Source: Chara braunii (Eukaryota; Streptophyta; Charophyceae; Charales; Characeae). From it: DNA of 35,968 nucleotides. The stretch is from the NCBI GenBank assembly GCA_003427395.1, contig BFEA01000370.1:26016-61983 (forward strand), written 5' to 3'. Shown here piece after piece: positions 19,140-29,800 of this stretch. The position numbers and the translations under genes are program-made. Position 1 is the first letter of the stretch, and each line of letters opens with the position of its first letter. The notes beneath the pieces were generated by a model that saw only the letters and a program-made list of their open reading frames with translations, was not told where the DNA came from and ran no database searches.

Positions 19140-19450
19140 GAATTGTCAAAAGAAATGATGAAAGTAAATTGTCAAATGAAATGATGAAAGTGAAGAATCT
19201 GATGAAATGAAAGTGAAGAATGAGATCAGATGAAAGTGAATAATCTGATGAAATGGGAGAATAATCAAATGGGAAAAAAATGAGTTAATCAAATGAAAAT
19301 TTGAATCAAGCGAAATGAAAGCGACCAATCAGATGAAAAGAAGTGGATTAATTATAAATATTAAAAAATAACCAATAATCAAATCGGTAAAAAAAATGAT
19401 TACTAAACTGAATAATCAAATGAAATGAAAGTGAATAATCAAATCAAATG
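19140..19450 (+). repeat. Degenerate array around AAATGAAAGTGAA and AATCAAATGA
   Basis: Variants of GATGAAATGAAAGTGAA and of TAATCAAATGAAA recur about every 25-45 bases. Open frames across it are repeat-driven. Confidence 0.75.
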
Positions 19451-19604
19451 ACAGGGTTCTCTTGATCGATCGCTTTCATCAATCTATAATTCACTTCCAT
19501 TTCATCCAACTTTCTGATCTTATGATGATCGATTTGATTTTAACATTTTATGTCTGATTTAATTTGCTAGGATCCGATTGGAGTAAGATTACATTAGATA
19601 TTGA

Positions 19605-19735
19605 ATTCATTTGATTTTGACTTTGACTTTGATTTTGACTTTGATTCTGACTTTGATTTTGACTTCGATTTTGACTTTGATTTTGACTTCGATTTTGACT
19701 TCGATTTTGACTTTGATTTTAATTTTGATTTACCC
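19605..19735 (+). repeat. 12-bp minisatellite (GATTTTGACTTT)n
   Basis: About ten units of GATTTTGACTT(T/C). One frame reads alternating Asp-Phe, which is a product of the repeat. Confidence 0.95.
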
Positions 19736-19967
19736 AATTTTTTCAGTAACTGTTTATTCTCCCATGATCAAATTGCTTCCCCTGTCACAGACGCCAAATA
19801 CGGCCTCGCTCCGCTACTCCCCACATGCACAAAAGGCAAAAAAGAATACGGCTGTGTATCTTTCCATGTTCTAGCCGAGTATTCATTCTCATTTTGCACA
19901 CTGGGTGCGAGTGGTGGAGCGAAGACCATATACTACTTTCAACTTTTGGCATTTAAATTTGACGTCC

Positions 19968-20618
19968 CTGACCGAAATTTCGCCGTTATTTTTTTATGTA
20001 CCGAAATCGTCGGGTCCTACCTTCTTAACCCGAAAAAAACGTACGTACATTCTATTCGAACGACCTCTGGAAATCGGGTTTTCAGAAATGGCTTGTTTTT
20101 TTTTCCCGAATAGAACGTACGTTCGAATATGACGTACGTACGTTGTATTTGAATACAACGTGCGTTTGCTGTAATTGAATTTTTGCAATTTGTTTTTTTT
20201 TTACTCATCCAAAAAATCCGTAAAACAAAAAATGTTATACAGAAATGGAATACAAACAACTTTTGCCTTAGGGTCTTGTTGAAATTAATTCACAAGTGAA
20301 TTCGAAATAAAACTAAAAACGAGGATGAAAATATTTTTTACTAATTTTTTTCAGAACTTAGATTTTCAAAAGACTTCATTAAAAAAATCCGAAAAAAAAG
20401 TATGTTGTACAAACTTGCAATGCAAACAACTTTTGCCTGAGGGTCTTGGCGAAATTCCCAACGAAATTTGAGATAAAAATAAAAACAATGGCGGTACCAC
20501 AGACTTCTAAAATGTTGTACCCTAAAACTCGTTCTCCAACGTACGTACGTTGTATTCGAATACAAGGTACGTACGTTTTTGGGGGGTTAAGAAGGTAGTG
20601 GCGAAATGTCGGTCCAGA
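19968..20618. mobile_element. Non-autonomous element with long inverted ends
   Basis: Left CTACCTTCTTAACCCGAAAA, then AACGTACGTACATTCTATTCG (20018-20059), faces right arm CGAATACAAGGTACGTACG, then TTTTTGGGGGGTTAAGAAGGTAG (about 20557-20600). Outer blocks GACCGAAATTTCGCC (19969) and GGCGAAATGTCGGTCC (about 20600) are also inverted. The interior holds two tandem copies of about 172 bp (CAAACAACTTTTGCCT, AGGGTCTTG at about 20250 and 20427) and several ACGTACGTACGTTGTATTYG palindromes. There is no transposase. A target-site duplication was not clear. Confidence 0.65.
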
Positions 20619-21060
20619 TGAACCCTAGTAGGTAAGCCCTGACGATGATTTCGGTTCAAAAAATCGCCGATAGGATAACTACGGCCAGGAACGGCAAAGT
20701 TAAATCCCCAAATGGATAATTTCTTACATACGAATATTATTCCGGGACGTATCTGAACGTAATGACAACCAAATTCACTACAGCAGCTCCTACTACATGT
20801 AGTCGTAAGGATACCTTTAGTAGAGGTAGCAGAGGCGGCATTTACTGGCAGAGCTCGTTTTCCGTTCTTCCTTACTAGTAAGTCGCTCTTCCATTTTTCT
20901 CATTTTTCCCCGCGCTCATTTCCGCGCGGGGAAAAAAAAACAAAAAAAAAAAACATGCCTGATCCAGAAAATCAAAACTGCAAAAGACGTGCCGTCGTCC
21001 GAACATTCAGCATATTAAGCATCGATACAAGAGCGAGGGAAGAAAGGTAGGATAAACCCG
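20619..21060. other. No gene recognised
   Basis: Includes a local inverted repeat, TTTTCCCCGCGC and GCGCGGGGAAAA (about 20905-20935), which could form a 12-bp hairpin, and A runs. Confidence 0.4.
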
Positions 21061-21067
21061 AAGGGTG

Positions 21068-21098
21068 CCTGGAAGGAGAGAGAGAGAGAGAGAGAGAT
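21068..21098. repeat. Short (GA)n
   Basis: About 10 GA units. Confidence 0.9.
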
Positions 21099-21329
21099 CT
21101 GCAGAAAGAACGAAGATAGGGCAGAAACGGGAAAAGGTAAGTGAGGATAGAGAGCGGGGAAAGGAGGAGAGTTGTGAGCAAACAGACAGATAGAGGTACA
21201 GACATAGACAGACAGAAGGATGGAAGACGCTGCTCACTTCTAGAGTGTGGGCATTATATTTGGGAAAACTGCATTTCCACATACGGTGGATTACTTTGTG
21301 GATCGTGATCCATTTCTTCGCTTCCTTGC

Positions 21330-21485
21330 CTGAAGAACAACAGATGATTGACGCGACGTCAAATGCCATGTGGAGTTCAGTCGGGACGTAGATGACAATC
21401 CAACCTCAGCCACCCCATTTCCGCCTGATCGGCCAGCTAGAGCGACGCTCGCCGCCGTCGGCACTCTCCAAATCGCTGCCGCCAT
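21330..21485 (-). CDS. Candidate first exon with organelle-targeting-like N-terminus
   Basis: On the minus strand, ATG at 21485 in the context ATCATGGCGG opens a 52-codon frame beginning MAAAIWRVPTAASVALAGRS. It is rich in Ala, Ser, Arg and Thr with only one acidic residue, as in mitochondrial or plastid transit peptides. The frame can end at a GC-AG type donor (CAG|GCAAGG) at 21330 or run to a stop at 21291. A GA/CT tract and a GC-rich stretch lie upstream, as for a promoter or 5' UTR. No homologue is recognised. The call rests on composition and start context only. Confidence 0.3.
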
Positions 21486-21639
21486 GATAACCAACCCTAT
21501 CTCTCTCTCTCTCTCTCTCTTTTTCGTTTTTTTTCGCTCTCCACACCCCCGCACACAGGAAACAAAAGTCACAAAGAAAAAACAAGTCACCAAGAAGAAC
21601 GCGAGCGGGCACTTTTCCCGCAGCGTTCGGAGCGCACGG

Positions 21640-21720
21640 CGCATGCGCGATTCCCCGAGTCTCAGCGCCACTGCTCGAGCGCCATTCCCCGAGTCTCAGC
21701 GCTACTGCGCCAGCGCGCAG
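21640..21720 (+). repeat. Two GC-rich tandem units of about 34 bp
   Basis: ATTCCCCGAGTCTCAGCGC, followed by (C/T)ACTGC, occurs at about 21650 and 21684. Confidence 0.85.
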
Positions 21721-22137
21721 AAGACCGAACCGCGCTGGGTTGGATCAGCACCGATGGTCTCAAGCAGGTGATCCACGCGTCCCGGTGGGTGGATCTACCC
21801 TAGCTCTGCTTGACTTACCTCCAAGGAACAACACGTGGCGAGGCACGAGTCCTTCCCAGCGGTTGGGACCACCACCTCCTCCGGGCCTCTTTTCGCCGAG
21901 GCGGAGACGAACTGCGCGCCAAGCGTTGCCGAAGTGCCCGCGCGATCTCTTCTTTTTTTTTTTTTTTTTTTTTGGAAAGCAGGTAATTCCATTGCAACAA
22001 AAATGGGACGAGGCCGGGGACCTCACAATTCAACCCGGAGGTAACCTCTTCTTTTCGGTTCTGCCTGGCGGTTTGTTTTCCGTCCGGTGGCGCCCGGCCT
22101 CCGAAGAACGCGGGATAGGTTAGGTTTTACCGCATTC
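21721..22137. other. GC-rich stretch, no gene assigned
   Basis: Noticeably GC-rich with a T run at 21953-21973. It could hold the promoter of a minus-strand gene starting at 21485. Open frames on both strands show no domain. Confidence 0.35.
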
Positions 22138-22271
22138 TTAGGCCATACTCACACTACCGGTAGCACCATCGTAAAAATGTATGTGATCGCATATAGGGCC
22201 AGACGTGGATGTATCTGGCCGCAGTCACGTCAAAAAATAAGTAAAAACGTTCTCGTGTGAGTATGCCCTCA
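22138..22271. mobile_element. Tourist-like MITE, relative of the one at 12479
   Basis: A 128-bp sequence (22141-22268) has ends GGCCATACTCACAC and GTGTGAGTATGCCC, which are inverted with one mismatch. It is flanked by TTA on the left and TCA on the right, a possible TWA target-site duplication with one change. The interior differs from the 12.5-kb element. Confidence 0.65.
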
Positions 22272-22373
22272 GGTGGTTACCTGTCGACTCTGGACAGGCA
22301 TGGGCGTCCTACGGTAGCTTCAGGTTGGTGAGGCACGCAATTCCCAGACAGGAAAAAACGAAAGCGGAAACTC

Positions 22374-22733
22374 TCGATATGCCCCTGAAAGTTCTATTTC
22401 GTGTGACACGTGCCCCTCCAACGGCCTACTTACCCTGTCGTGCCACTGGGGCCTCTGAACTTTCCTGCAGGCCCCTGTCAGTGATGGGTGCAACTTTCCA
22501 GCATGTCCCTGTAGCCTTCGGGCGCACACGCGCCCGTTCCACTGGCCCTGGGAGGAGAGCTCCAGGGGCGTAGTGGAAATTTGGAACCAGTACCGCTAGG
22601 GGCATATTGAACATAGTTCAGACCCAAACGACACCAGGGTTTTTTCGGAAACACAATCGTGTCAGAAAGGCCCGACAAGGTAAGTTGGCCATCAGAGGGG
22701 CACACCCCAATCAAACTTTCAGGGGCATGTCGA
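22374..22733. mobile_element. Foldback element with arms of about 65 bp
   Basis: TCGATATGCCCCTGAAAGTT (22374) faces AACTTTCAGGGGCATGTCGA (22714). Further in, GCCCCTCCAACGGCCTACTT, then ACCCTGTCG, faces the inverse CGACAAGGTAAGTTGGCC, then ATCAGAGGGGC. Inner matches such as AACTTTCCAGCATGTCCC and GGAAATTTGGAACC extend the similarity. There is no coding capacity, and no target-site duplication is clear. Confidence 0.75.
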
Positions 22734-23852
22734 AAATAACCTCTAATGGAAAAGAAAAAAACGCATGCAAGTGGCGTTTAGGAGATTTTGGCTTCAATCC
22801 CCGTTGGCCTCATGTGCCTTCTTGGGCAAGCTTGGTGCCCGTCACCTGAAGATAGGTTGTTTGTCCACTCGAGCGGCATTGAGTTGAGTTGGAGACTGTT
22901 GAGATGAGACAAGTTGGTTGTTCATGCCTGCCCTCATATTTTGTGTTGGAATTGTGAGCGTTGAGGGTCTGCCAAATCTATCGAGTTGCAGGCGGGCATG
23001 AAGTTAAAGTTTAGGATCGCTCCCAAATCTTCCCTCCTAACAACTCCCAAACTAATCCAAAATTTGAGAGTTGGTTTGAGAATCACACTACTCTCAAATT
23101 GTTGACTTCAAAAGTGGTGTGCAAGAGGCCCTCTCCTGGATATTTGTCCAATAACATGGTATGTCCCAGACACACCTAATCATAATTCCATCCCAAGATC
23201 AATCATAAATGTCACAGTGGGACTACACCCTAAGTTCCCTTCATTAAATTAGGTTCTCAAGGCAGTTGTTATAATCAATAAGTCAGCGGTATGTGCTTGC
23301 CTAGTGGCCCGAAAGTGTACACAAATGATATCCGACGCTCCCCTTTTACAAAGCGCACAAACACTATAACGTATTCTGAATGTATCTAACTGTACTTACA
23401 ACCAATTGCGGGTGTACCTTACTACAATTAAATCCAAATCTAAGTAAATAGCCTTTAGTATGTCATTGAAACGAGTCAAACGCAACACTCGACACGGGAT
23501 AGGACTCTTGTCCATCTCCAACCTTATTCGGGGTCAAGTGTCACACGCATAGACTAACAGATATTGTTTGTAGATCAGGAAGACTGACGACTAGTAAAGA
23601 CTCTGTTTTGTCAAACCTAATGTTTTTACCAAGCTTGGAGAGGTAAACTACATGTTGCTTTAGTTTGATAAGCATTACCGCTCAACAAAAATAATCTTCG
23701 GAAAAAAAAAACTCGTCTGAATCTCTTTCTCTTTGTTTCTCAATATGTCGATTTATGTCAAACCGCTTCCTATTTACCTAGCAATGCTATTCTCTTTCAT
23801 CCACCCGATTTGCAATTTTGCAAGGCTTGACAGGTGGGTTAGAACAACATAG
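22734..23852. other. No gene recognised
   Basis: A weak B-box-like GGCTTCAATCCCC at about 22790 and an inverted pair TTCATGCCTGCC / GGCGGGCATGAA (22922, 22989) are the only structures seen. The rest is unique-looking with no coding signal. Confidence 0.4.
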
Positions 23853-23901
23853 TTGAATATGAACTTGGTTTATATCATCCTCCTATTAAGACTTCAACCA
23901 C

Positions 23902-25236
23902 GTGCTAAGTCAGTCACCAGGATGTGTACAAAATTGTCAAATGAAATCGGTGCCACGTCTAAAATATTGTCACAACATCGAGGCGAATGCCGACTTGGTG
24001 ACCTTCGCAGTCCCCCTCGACTGGGTGCGCATCCTGCGCAAAGGGCCATGGCTGATGGAAGGAGATTGGGTTGCTGCCCCGGAGGATCCGGAAAGTGTGG
24101 GCAATGTAGTGGAGGCAAGAACAAATGAAACACTGGTAAACCTTTTCCACCTAGGCAAGGAGAAATTGCTCACTCGGTACTGCCCTGATGTGGCCAGGTG
24201 GTGGAAAAATGCAGACCCGCACATGATACGAGTATTACGAGATAAAGATGATTGGATTGCATACAAACCAAGCACTCCCGTGACGGAGCTACCCCTGGAC
24301 CCTGACGATTGGCAGTGGGTCCCTGCGCGAAAACCCAAGTCGGGACCGAACCTAACACTGCACACTTTATCAGTGAAAGCCACCTACCGTCTGCTCCGAC
24401 CAAAAGTGAACATAAAAGATGTAGTAAAGGCTCGATGGAGGCCACACTTGAAGGTAGGAACTGAGGCAATCCGCCCGATCTGATGGTTCACCGCCACAAA
24501 GTCTAGACCTGCAAAGATGGCCTCTCTTCAATGGCAGATAGAACAGCGCTGCCTGCCTACCAATGACTGGCTGATAGACTGCACATACCTAGAGCAAAAG
24601 GGGCAGGCACTACCATGGTGCAAGTCGTGCCACACCGCCTTTCCCTCCCGCAGAATCCCTGAAACTATAGAGCACATATTCATGCAGTGCCCAGGGGCGG
24701 TGCTCACATGGCAATGGTGGGACAGGATCTGGACACAGTTGGGCACTCATTCTCACTGGCCATGGGATTGGCGGGCCATATTATGCGAGACATGGTCCTC
24801 CCCCGCTGACAGCACCTTTGAAAACAACATGTTCAAGCTAAGAAGGAGAGCGGTCATGTGGAGCTTCTGGAGGAAACGTTGTATACATGTAATGGAGGGA
24901 GTCCGTATAACTGGGGAAGAGGCAACAAACACGATAAGACAATACATTCAACAAGATATCATGATACACTGGCAAAAAATGCAAATCCAATTGGATCTAT
25001 ATCACTCAGCAAAGGATATTATGCAAGCAATTCGCCAATTTTCTGAGGACTGGTTGGGTAGCGAGAACGGGGGCTGGATCGCTTTTGTCAGATGGGAGGG
25101 CAAACCCGCCCACGAGAACAGCCAGGAGGAATTCAGACGAGACTACTGCATCCGTTTCAGAGACTGGACTGCTATGGGCCAAGAGATTCCGCTACGACTT
25201 GCCACAGGCTTCCCCGACCCCTTCCCTTCTCACTAG
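23902..25236 (+). pseudogene. LINE ORF2 C-terminal region with zinc-knuckle (zf-RVT-like) domain
   Basis: A single frame from about 23902 to the TAG before 25237 is broken only by TGA at 24481-24483. Downstream of the stop it reads PWCKSC...RIPETIEHIFMQCPG, the C-x2-C...H-x4-C zinc-knuckle pattern that follows the RT domain in many plant LINEs. The flanking tryptophan-rich blocks (TWQWWDRIWTQLG, WPWDWRAILCE) fit that region. Upstream are WVAAPEDP and a DDWQWVPARKPKSGP block. Without RT or endonuclease domains, this copy cannot move itself. The in-frame stop and otherwise intact frame suggest a fairly recent loss. Confidence 0.75.
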
Positions 25237-25439
25237 CTAGCGATGGTGGATATGCAATGGTACGATGCTGACTGATTGGACAGGAACAGGAACCGAAAAT
25301 TCAGCCTGAGGAACAGGAAGTAGCTGCTAAAGGAGAGACGAATGATCTGGTGGCCTAAGGCAGACTGAAAAGGCGGCTCGCAACTTGTCCATTCTGTTAC
25401 CGGACGTACACGGAAGTACATTGGTAGGAAAGTTTTTCT

Positions 25440-25920
25440 AATGATCAGGGGCACTGGACCCGATTTCCATCAAGTGCACGCTTCCCTGTGCAGTCAATCC
25501 GTGGCTGGCAGGAATACACTGTTCTGAAAAAAAATCTTCTCTCTCCAATGGCCTGCTCAGTCAATCCCCTGGAACCTAGGGTAATCAATGCTGGCGGAAA
25601 CTCAGGTTTTATTATAAATGGGACGCTGGACCCAGGTTTCCAGCGAGTGGGCTGGGTGCAAGACGACGACTTGGGAAATGACAGTTCAGACTGGGTGGGG
25701 GGAGGGAGAACTAGTGAGTTACAGTAGGTATCTGGCACCGGTTCCAAGGTGTAGAGGTTCCCCCCCTCCCCTACCTCCTGCTCAGTCAATCCCCTGGATG
25801 CCAGGGTAATCAATGCTGGCAGGACTCTTCCACAATGTTTCTTGTTCTGACATGCTGCAGATTCAATCTATATATGGGACGTTGGGCCCGTTTCCCAGCA
25901 CGTGATGCTCCCCACCAATA
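25440..25920 (+). repeat. Degenerate tandem repeats in the LINE 3' region
   Basis: CTGCTCAGTCAATCCCCTGG, followed by a few bases and AGGGTAATCAATGCTGGC, occurs at about 25554 and 25779. GGGACGCTGGACCCAGGTTT has relatives at about 25449 and 25877. The period is roughly 225-255 bases. Confidence 0.8.
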
Positions 25921-26028
25921 GATGGAGCCTCTCCCCAGGTGTTAATGGTGTCTGCTCTTATCAGCACCTCTTACACTGGCGGGGGAGTGTTGTAAAAAAA
26001 AAATAAAATAAAAAAAAATAAAAAAATG

Positions 26029-27185
26029 AGAAGAGTGTTGCATCGGACAACAAAAAAATAAGAATTTGCCTGTCACATTTAGCGCAGACGAATAATTGTC
26101 AGGAATCGAAAAATCCCACTCCATGAACGTCATTTAGTGGCTTCTTCTTATATCCACATGAAAATGAAATGCGACTTCGTTTTTCAAATACGTGGTTGGA
26201 TAATGTGAAAGCGTTGTGTTTTTTTCTTTTTTTTTCTTTTTTTTTGACACTTTGTCATTTACGGTTCTAGGTATCTTAACCATGTCACTAACGTCGTGTC
26301 AGTCTAACATGGTATCCATTTATCTATCCATTAGCATCGTTTGTGTAATGCATATTCGGCACGACGATGAAAGTGAGTGAGAAAAATTGAAGGTTTTTTT
26401 TTTTCCTTCATTTTTTTTTTTTTTTACATTACTTAATAATTATATCACCATTTTAGTTTTGCACCACTGATAGGACATGGAAGTGTCATATTTACCTTAT
26501 CGTACTTGTCATCTATCTATCTCGATTATAAAAATAATGATCGACCAACGTTAATCCCTTTGTGATTTTATGTGCATAGTGAGTGATTATGAAAGGTTAT
26601 ATCCCAACGGTCTTGATCAACGTCACCATCATCAAAATAATAATAAAAATTATATCATTCTCATACTCTTTTGTTACCTCCTCAACCCTTCTTCGCACTT
26701 TAAATGAACATCAAACTCTCATTTTGACCCATCTGTATTGCATAAATCAACCCCATTAAGAACAAATAGTTTATGCATCTCTTAATAAATATTTTTTATT
26801 AAGGAGATTATGCATTATTTGCAAGTTGTTTAACAATGAGTTCATTCGCATATTTCATCTTATTTCTTGATCAATTTATATGTATGAAGAAAGGTGGACG
26901 GGGTTAGATGATTTTCTAGGTTGTCTACTATATCTTTGTACGTGCTTAACATACATATATATTTATATAAGCATCAATATATGGGGAGTGCATCAAACCT
27001 TCAAATTTTGCATATATGTACATTATAGGCAGATGTGTTTATATGCAGAGGATTTACTAATTCATGTGTCAGTGCAAGGAAACATTTTACGTTTATTCAT
27101 ATTATTAGCATCCCATAAAAATTGCATATAATATTTATTTAGTATGTAATCATTATCAATCCGCAACAAAAAGAAACAGAACCGG
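26029..27185. other. AT-rich stretch without a recognised gene
   Basis: A marked shift to AT-rich sequence begins after the LINE tail, with T runs at about 26218-26245 and 26394-26426. One plus-strand frame contains LYAEDLLIHVS (about 27050), discussed under findings. Confidence 0.45.
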
Positions 27186-27497
27186 TGACCTTACCAACAA
27201 CAACTAGATGTTTTTACCATTGCAATTGAGACCCAATGTTTATGGTTAGAGTCATACCGATTGTGACATTTAGTCCACTAAAACACAATTGAAATAAACA
27301 CTTACACATTATCTTGTGACATATATGAGATCCTCCACACATAACCTTCACACATATATCATCCTCGAGATGAGCATCACCTGACTTGTTACAACACTCA
27401 TACACTATTCGGTATATAGCAGAAATTATTATACCACTAACGTCGGATAGAATCGAACAACTGATCTCATTTATCCTCTACCATTGTAATTGTGACC
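27186..27497 (-). repeat. Two related tRNA-like sequences
   Basis: On the minus strand, about 27497-27438 has CAATTACAATGGTAGAGG (A-box region) and GTTGTTCGATTC (B-box region). About 27236-27186 has CAATTGCAATGGTAAAAAC and CACCGGTTCTGTTTC. Both look like decayed tRNA-derived heads. Cloverleaf pairing and a 3' CCA-type end are not intact, so they are not called as tRNA genes. Confidence 0.4.
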
Positions 27498-27546
27498 TAG
27501 TGCATAGGCAAGTCAGAGCGGAAAAACATTTTCGATCCTATGTTTG

Positions 27547-27952
27547 AGAGATATACCCGAAAAAAGAATCTTACAATAGAACAACATAGAAAAGAGAGCG
27601 ACAGAGTATAATGGTATGATTTATTCGATGACATGCATGAAATTATTTGATGCATTAGCTTTATATTAAAAAGTAAGGGAAAACCATTTTTTGTTTACAT
27701 CACTTTAACATTGTCTGCCTTTACTGAGATATACCCGAAATAAACTAACTCTTCCGTCTATGGCAACAAAAAAGGGAGAAAAATATATATAAAGAATCTC
27801 ACAACATAAAGACATAGAAAAGAGAGTGAGAGAGTATAATGGTATAATTTATTCGATGACATGTATGAAATTATTTGATGCATTAACTTTATATTAAAAA
27901 GTAAAGGGAAATCATTTTTTGTTTACATCACAATAACATTGTCTGCCTTTAC
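27547..27952 (+). repeat. Tandem duplication of about 175-225 bp
   Basis: GAGATATACCCGAAA, CATAGAAAAGAGAG, GAGTATAATGGTAT, TTTATTCGATGACATG and CATTGTCTGCCTTTAC occur in order at 27547-27721 and 27727-27952. The second copy carries about 50 extra bases after its start. Confidence 0.9.
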
Positions 27953-28559
27953 AACTCTTTCTCGTTTTTTTCACATCCTCTAAAAATATTTTTTATTCTA
28001 CTTGAGTTAGTTTGCATTTTTCCTTGAGCCATTTTTCCTTCTTTAACTTTCTTTTTTTCCCTCATATTTTTTTTTATCAATGAATGTGTGCGTAGGAGGC
28101 AAAATAAGACATGTATCACGGTGTGCACCCACCCATTGGTTGTATGAAGGAAAAACAACGTGAATATTGGTCTTACAATCCTTATGTATAATCTATCACA
28201 TTGACGCATGAACATATATTTGTGTGTATGTCTTACAATGTTGTGGCCGTATTTTTTTTATAGTATTTTAAAATAAAATAAAAAACAAATAAATGTGGTT
28301 GCTGTTTTGTTAATGTTTTCATTGACGAATAATTTGAACTTTGATAGACATTCAATAATGATTATTGACTAACCTCACACTTTTTGTGAATGATTTCTCC
28401 ATAACCCTTAATACAACTTCGTCATTACGAACATAACAATCCAAGTAAATTATTAGTCGGAACCCTAATAAAAATGACATTACTTTATCTTATTGATGTA
28501 TTGTGTGCTCTTTGTGAAAAATAATGCACAATCTCATTTGCAAAATAATATATCAATTA
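27953..28559. other. AT-rich, no gene recognised
   Basis: Only short frames with low-complexity translations. Confidence 0.45.
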
Positions 28560-29515
28560 GTTTGAACTAATCAATTTACTAATATATTGGTTAGTATACA
28601 TACAAATGCATGAATGTATTAATTGATGAATGAATTAATCAATGAACTGGTATAGGGAGAAAAAAGAACATATAAAGATGGAGGGGGGGGACAATAACGA
28701 ATAAATGAATGGATGAATGAATAGATAGATGGATTGGAGGATACATCAATGAATTCACGAGTTAATACATAAATTAATAAAGTGATTCATTAATAAAAAA
28801 ATAAATCAATAAAAGAAAAAATCAATGGATTGATTAATTAACCAATATATAAATTTATGTGTGGATACATTCATGAATCAATAGTTAAACTAATGCACCA
28901 ATATGTGAGTGAATGTATGAATCAATCAATTAATAAATAAGATAACTTAATTAATTTAAAATTAAACCAGTCAATGAATTGATTGATTGGTGAATGAATC
29001 AACGAATCAGTTAATAAATAAATTAACAAATGTAATGTGCGAATAAAACCATAAATAAATAGATGGTTTGCTGGATAAAACTTGAAGGATCGATAAATTG
29101 ATAGTTGAATGAATTATTCGATAACTTAATTGATTAATGGATAATTCAATTAATAGATAAATATTAAAAAAAAATAGATAATTAAAGTAATCGATAATAA
29201 ACTAATAAATTGACCAGTCGATGATCAGATGGATGAATGCATCCCTGGATGTATCAATGGGTGTATTGATAAATAAATTCGTGCAATCATAAATCAATTG
29301 ATAGATGAATTTGTGAAAAGATAGATCGATTAATGCATAAATAAAAATAAATAAATTAACAGACAGATCGATGAATCAATTATTAAATTGATAAGTATAT
29401 GAATCAATTGATTATTCAATGAACTATGGATGAAAACGAAATGACGAATGAGTAGATTAACCAATATATTGACATCTTTATGAATCAATGGATCAATGAT
29501 CTGAGTGATGCAAAC
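28560..29515. repeat. Long degenerate field of AATGAAT/GATTAAT-type tetranucleotides
   Basis: Variants of TGAATGAAT, AATCAATGAA, TAATAAATAA and GATGGATGAA make up most of the stretch. It resembles an old, heavily mutated counterpart of the GATT/GGAT field at 17.9-18.4 kb. Confidence 0.75.
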
Positions 29516-29639
29516 GAGTATTAATAGATTTCATTTGGTGAATTCAGTATTGCAGCCCCTTACTGCCTTCCTATACTTCTTTCAGTTTTCTGAAACAACT
29601 CTCTTACTGGATGACCGACCTCTCTTTCCTTTGGTCATT

Positions 29640-29800
29640 ATAAGAATCACATTAGAATCTCTGAAGATAAATTTATGAAGTTTCGATCCTAATACCATAT
29701 CATGAACTTTTTAGCCATCTACCTTATAAATCTCATAAACTTTTCCTTCTGCTTCACCAATAATCTTGTAAGGACCAAGCCATTTGGGCTCCATCACTCA
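29640..29800 (-). pseudogene. Decayed Ty3/gypsy-type integrase C-terminal fragment
   Basis: From about 29794 the minus strand reads EPKWLGPYKIIGEAEGKVYE, then IYKVDG and a stop at 29711-29713. It continues in the same frame as KVHDMVLGSKLHKFIFRD. The PxWxGPYxI block followed by a G-x-V-Y-x-I turn is typical of the end of Ty3/gypsy integrases. No LTR, RT or integrase core was recognised. Assignment rests on this short motif. Confidence 0.45.

Larger units (their letters stand above)
23853..26028 (+). mobile_element. 5'-truncated LINE (non-LTR retrotransposon)
   Basis: Comprises the C-terminal part of a reverse-transcriptase ORF (23902-25236, one internal stop), a long 3' region with degenerate tandem repeats, and an A-rich tail at about 25993-26028. 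The last 40 bases before the tail match the insertion at 851-916, which has target-site duplications and so defines the 3' end. The RT core with its YxDD motif is absent. The left boundary is approximate. Confidence 0.75.

Noticed and set aside
19601-19740. Asp-Phe repeat protein
   Set aside because: Product of a 12-bp minisatellite. The frame shows no start context, and nearby sequence is noncoding.
21406-21671. Alternative minus-strand frames with a hydrophobic segment (LAFFLVTCFFFVTFVSC) like a signal anchor
   Set aside because: The segment comes from A/G-rich repeats and the GA tract. A better start (21485) lies in a different arrangement.
22770-22860. SINE with B-box GGCTTCAATCCCC
   Set aside because: No A box at a proper distance, no tail and no target-site duplication could be found.
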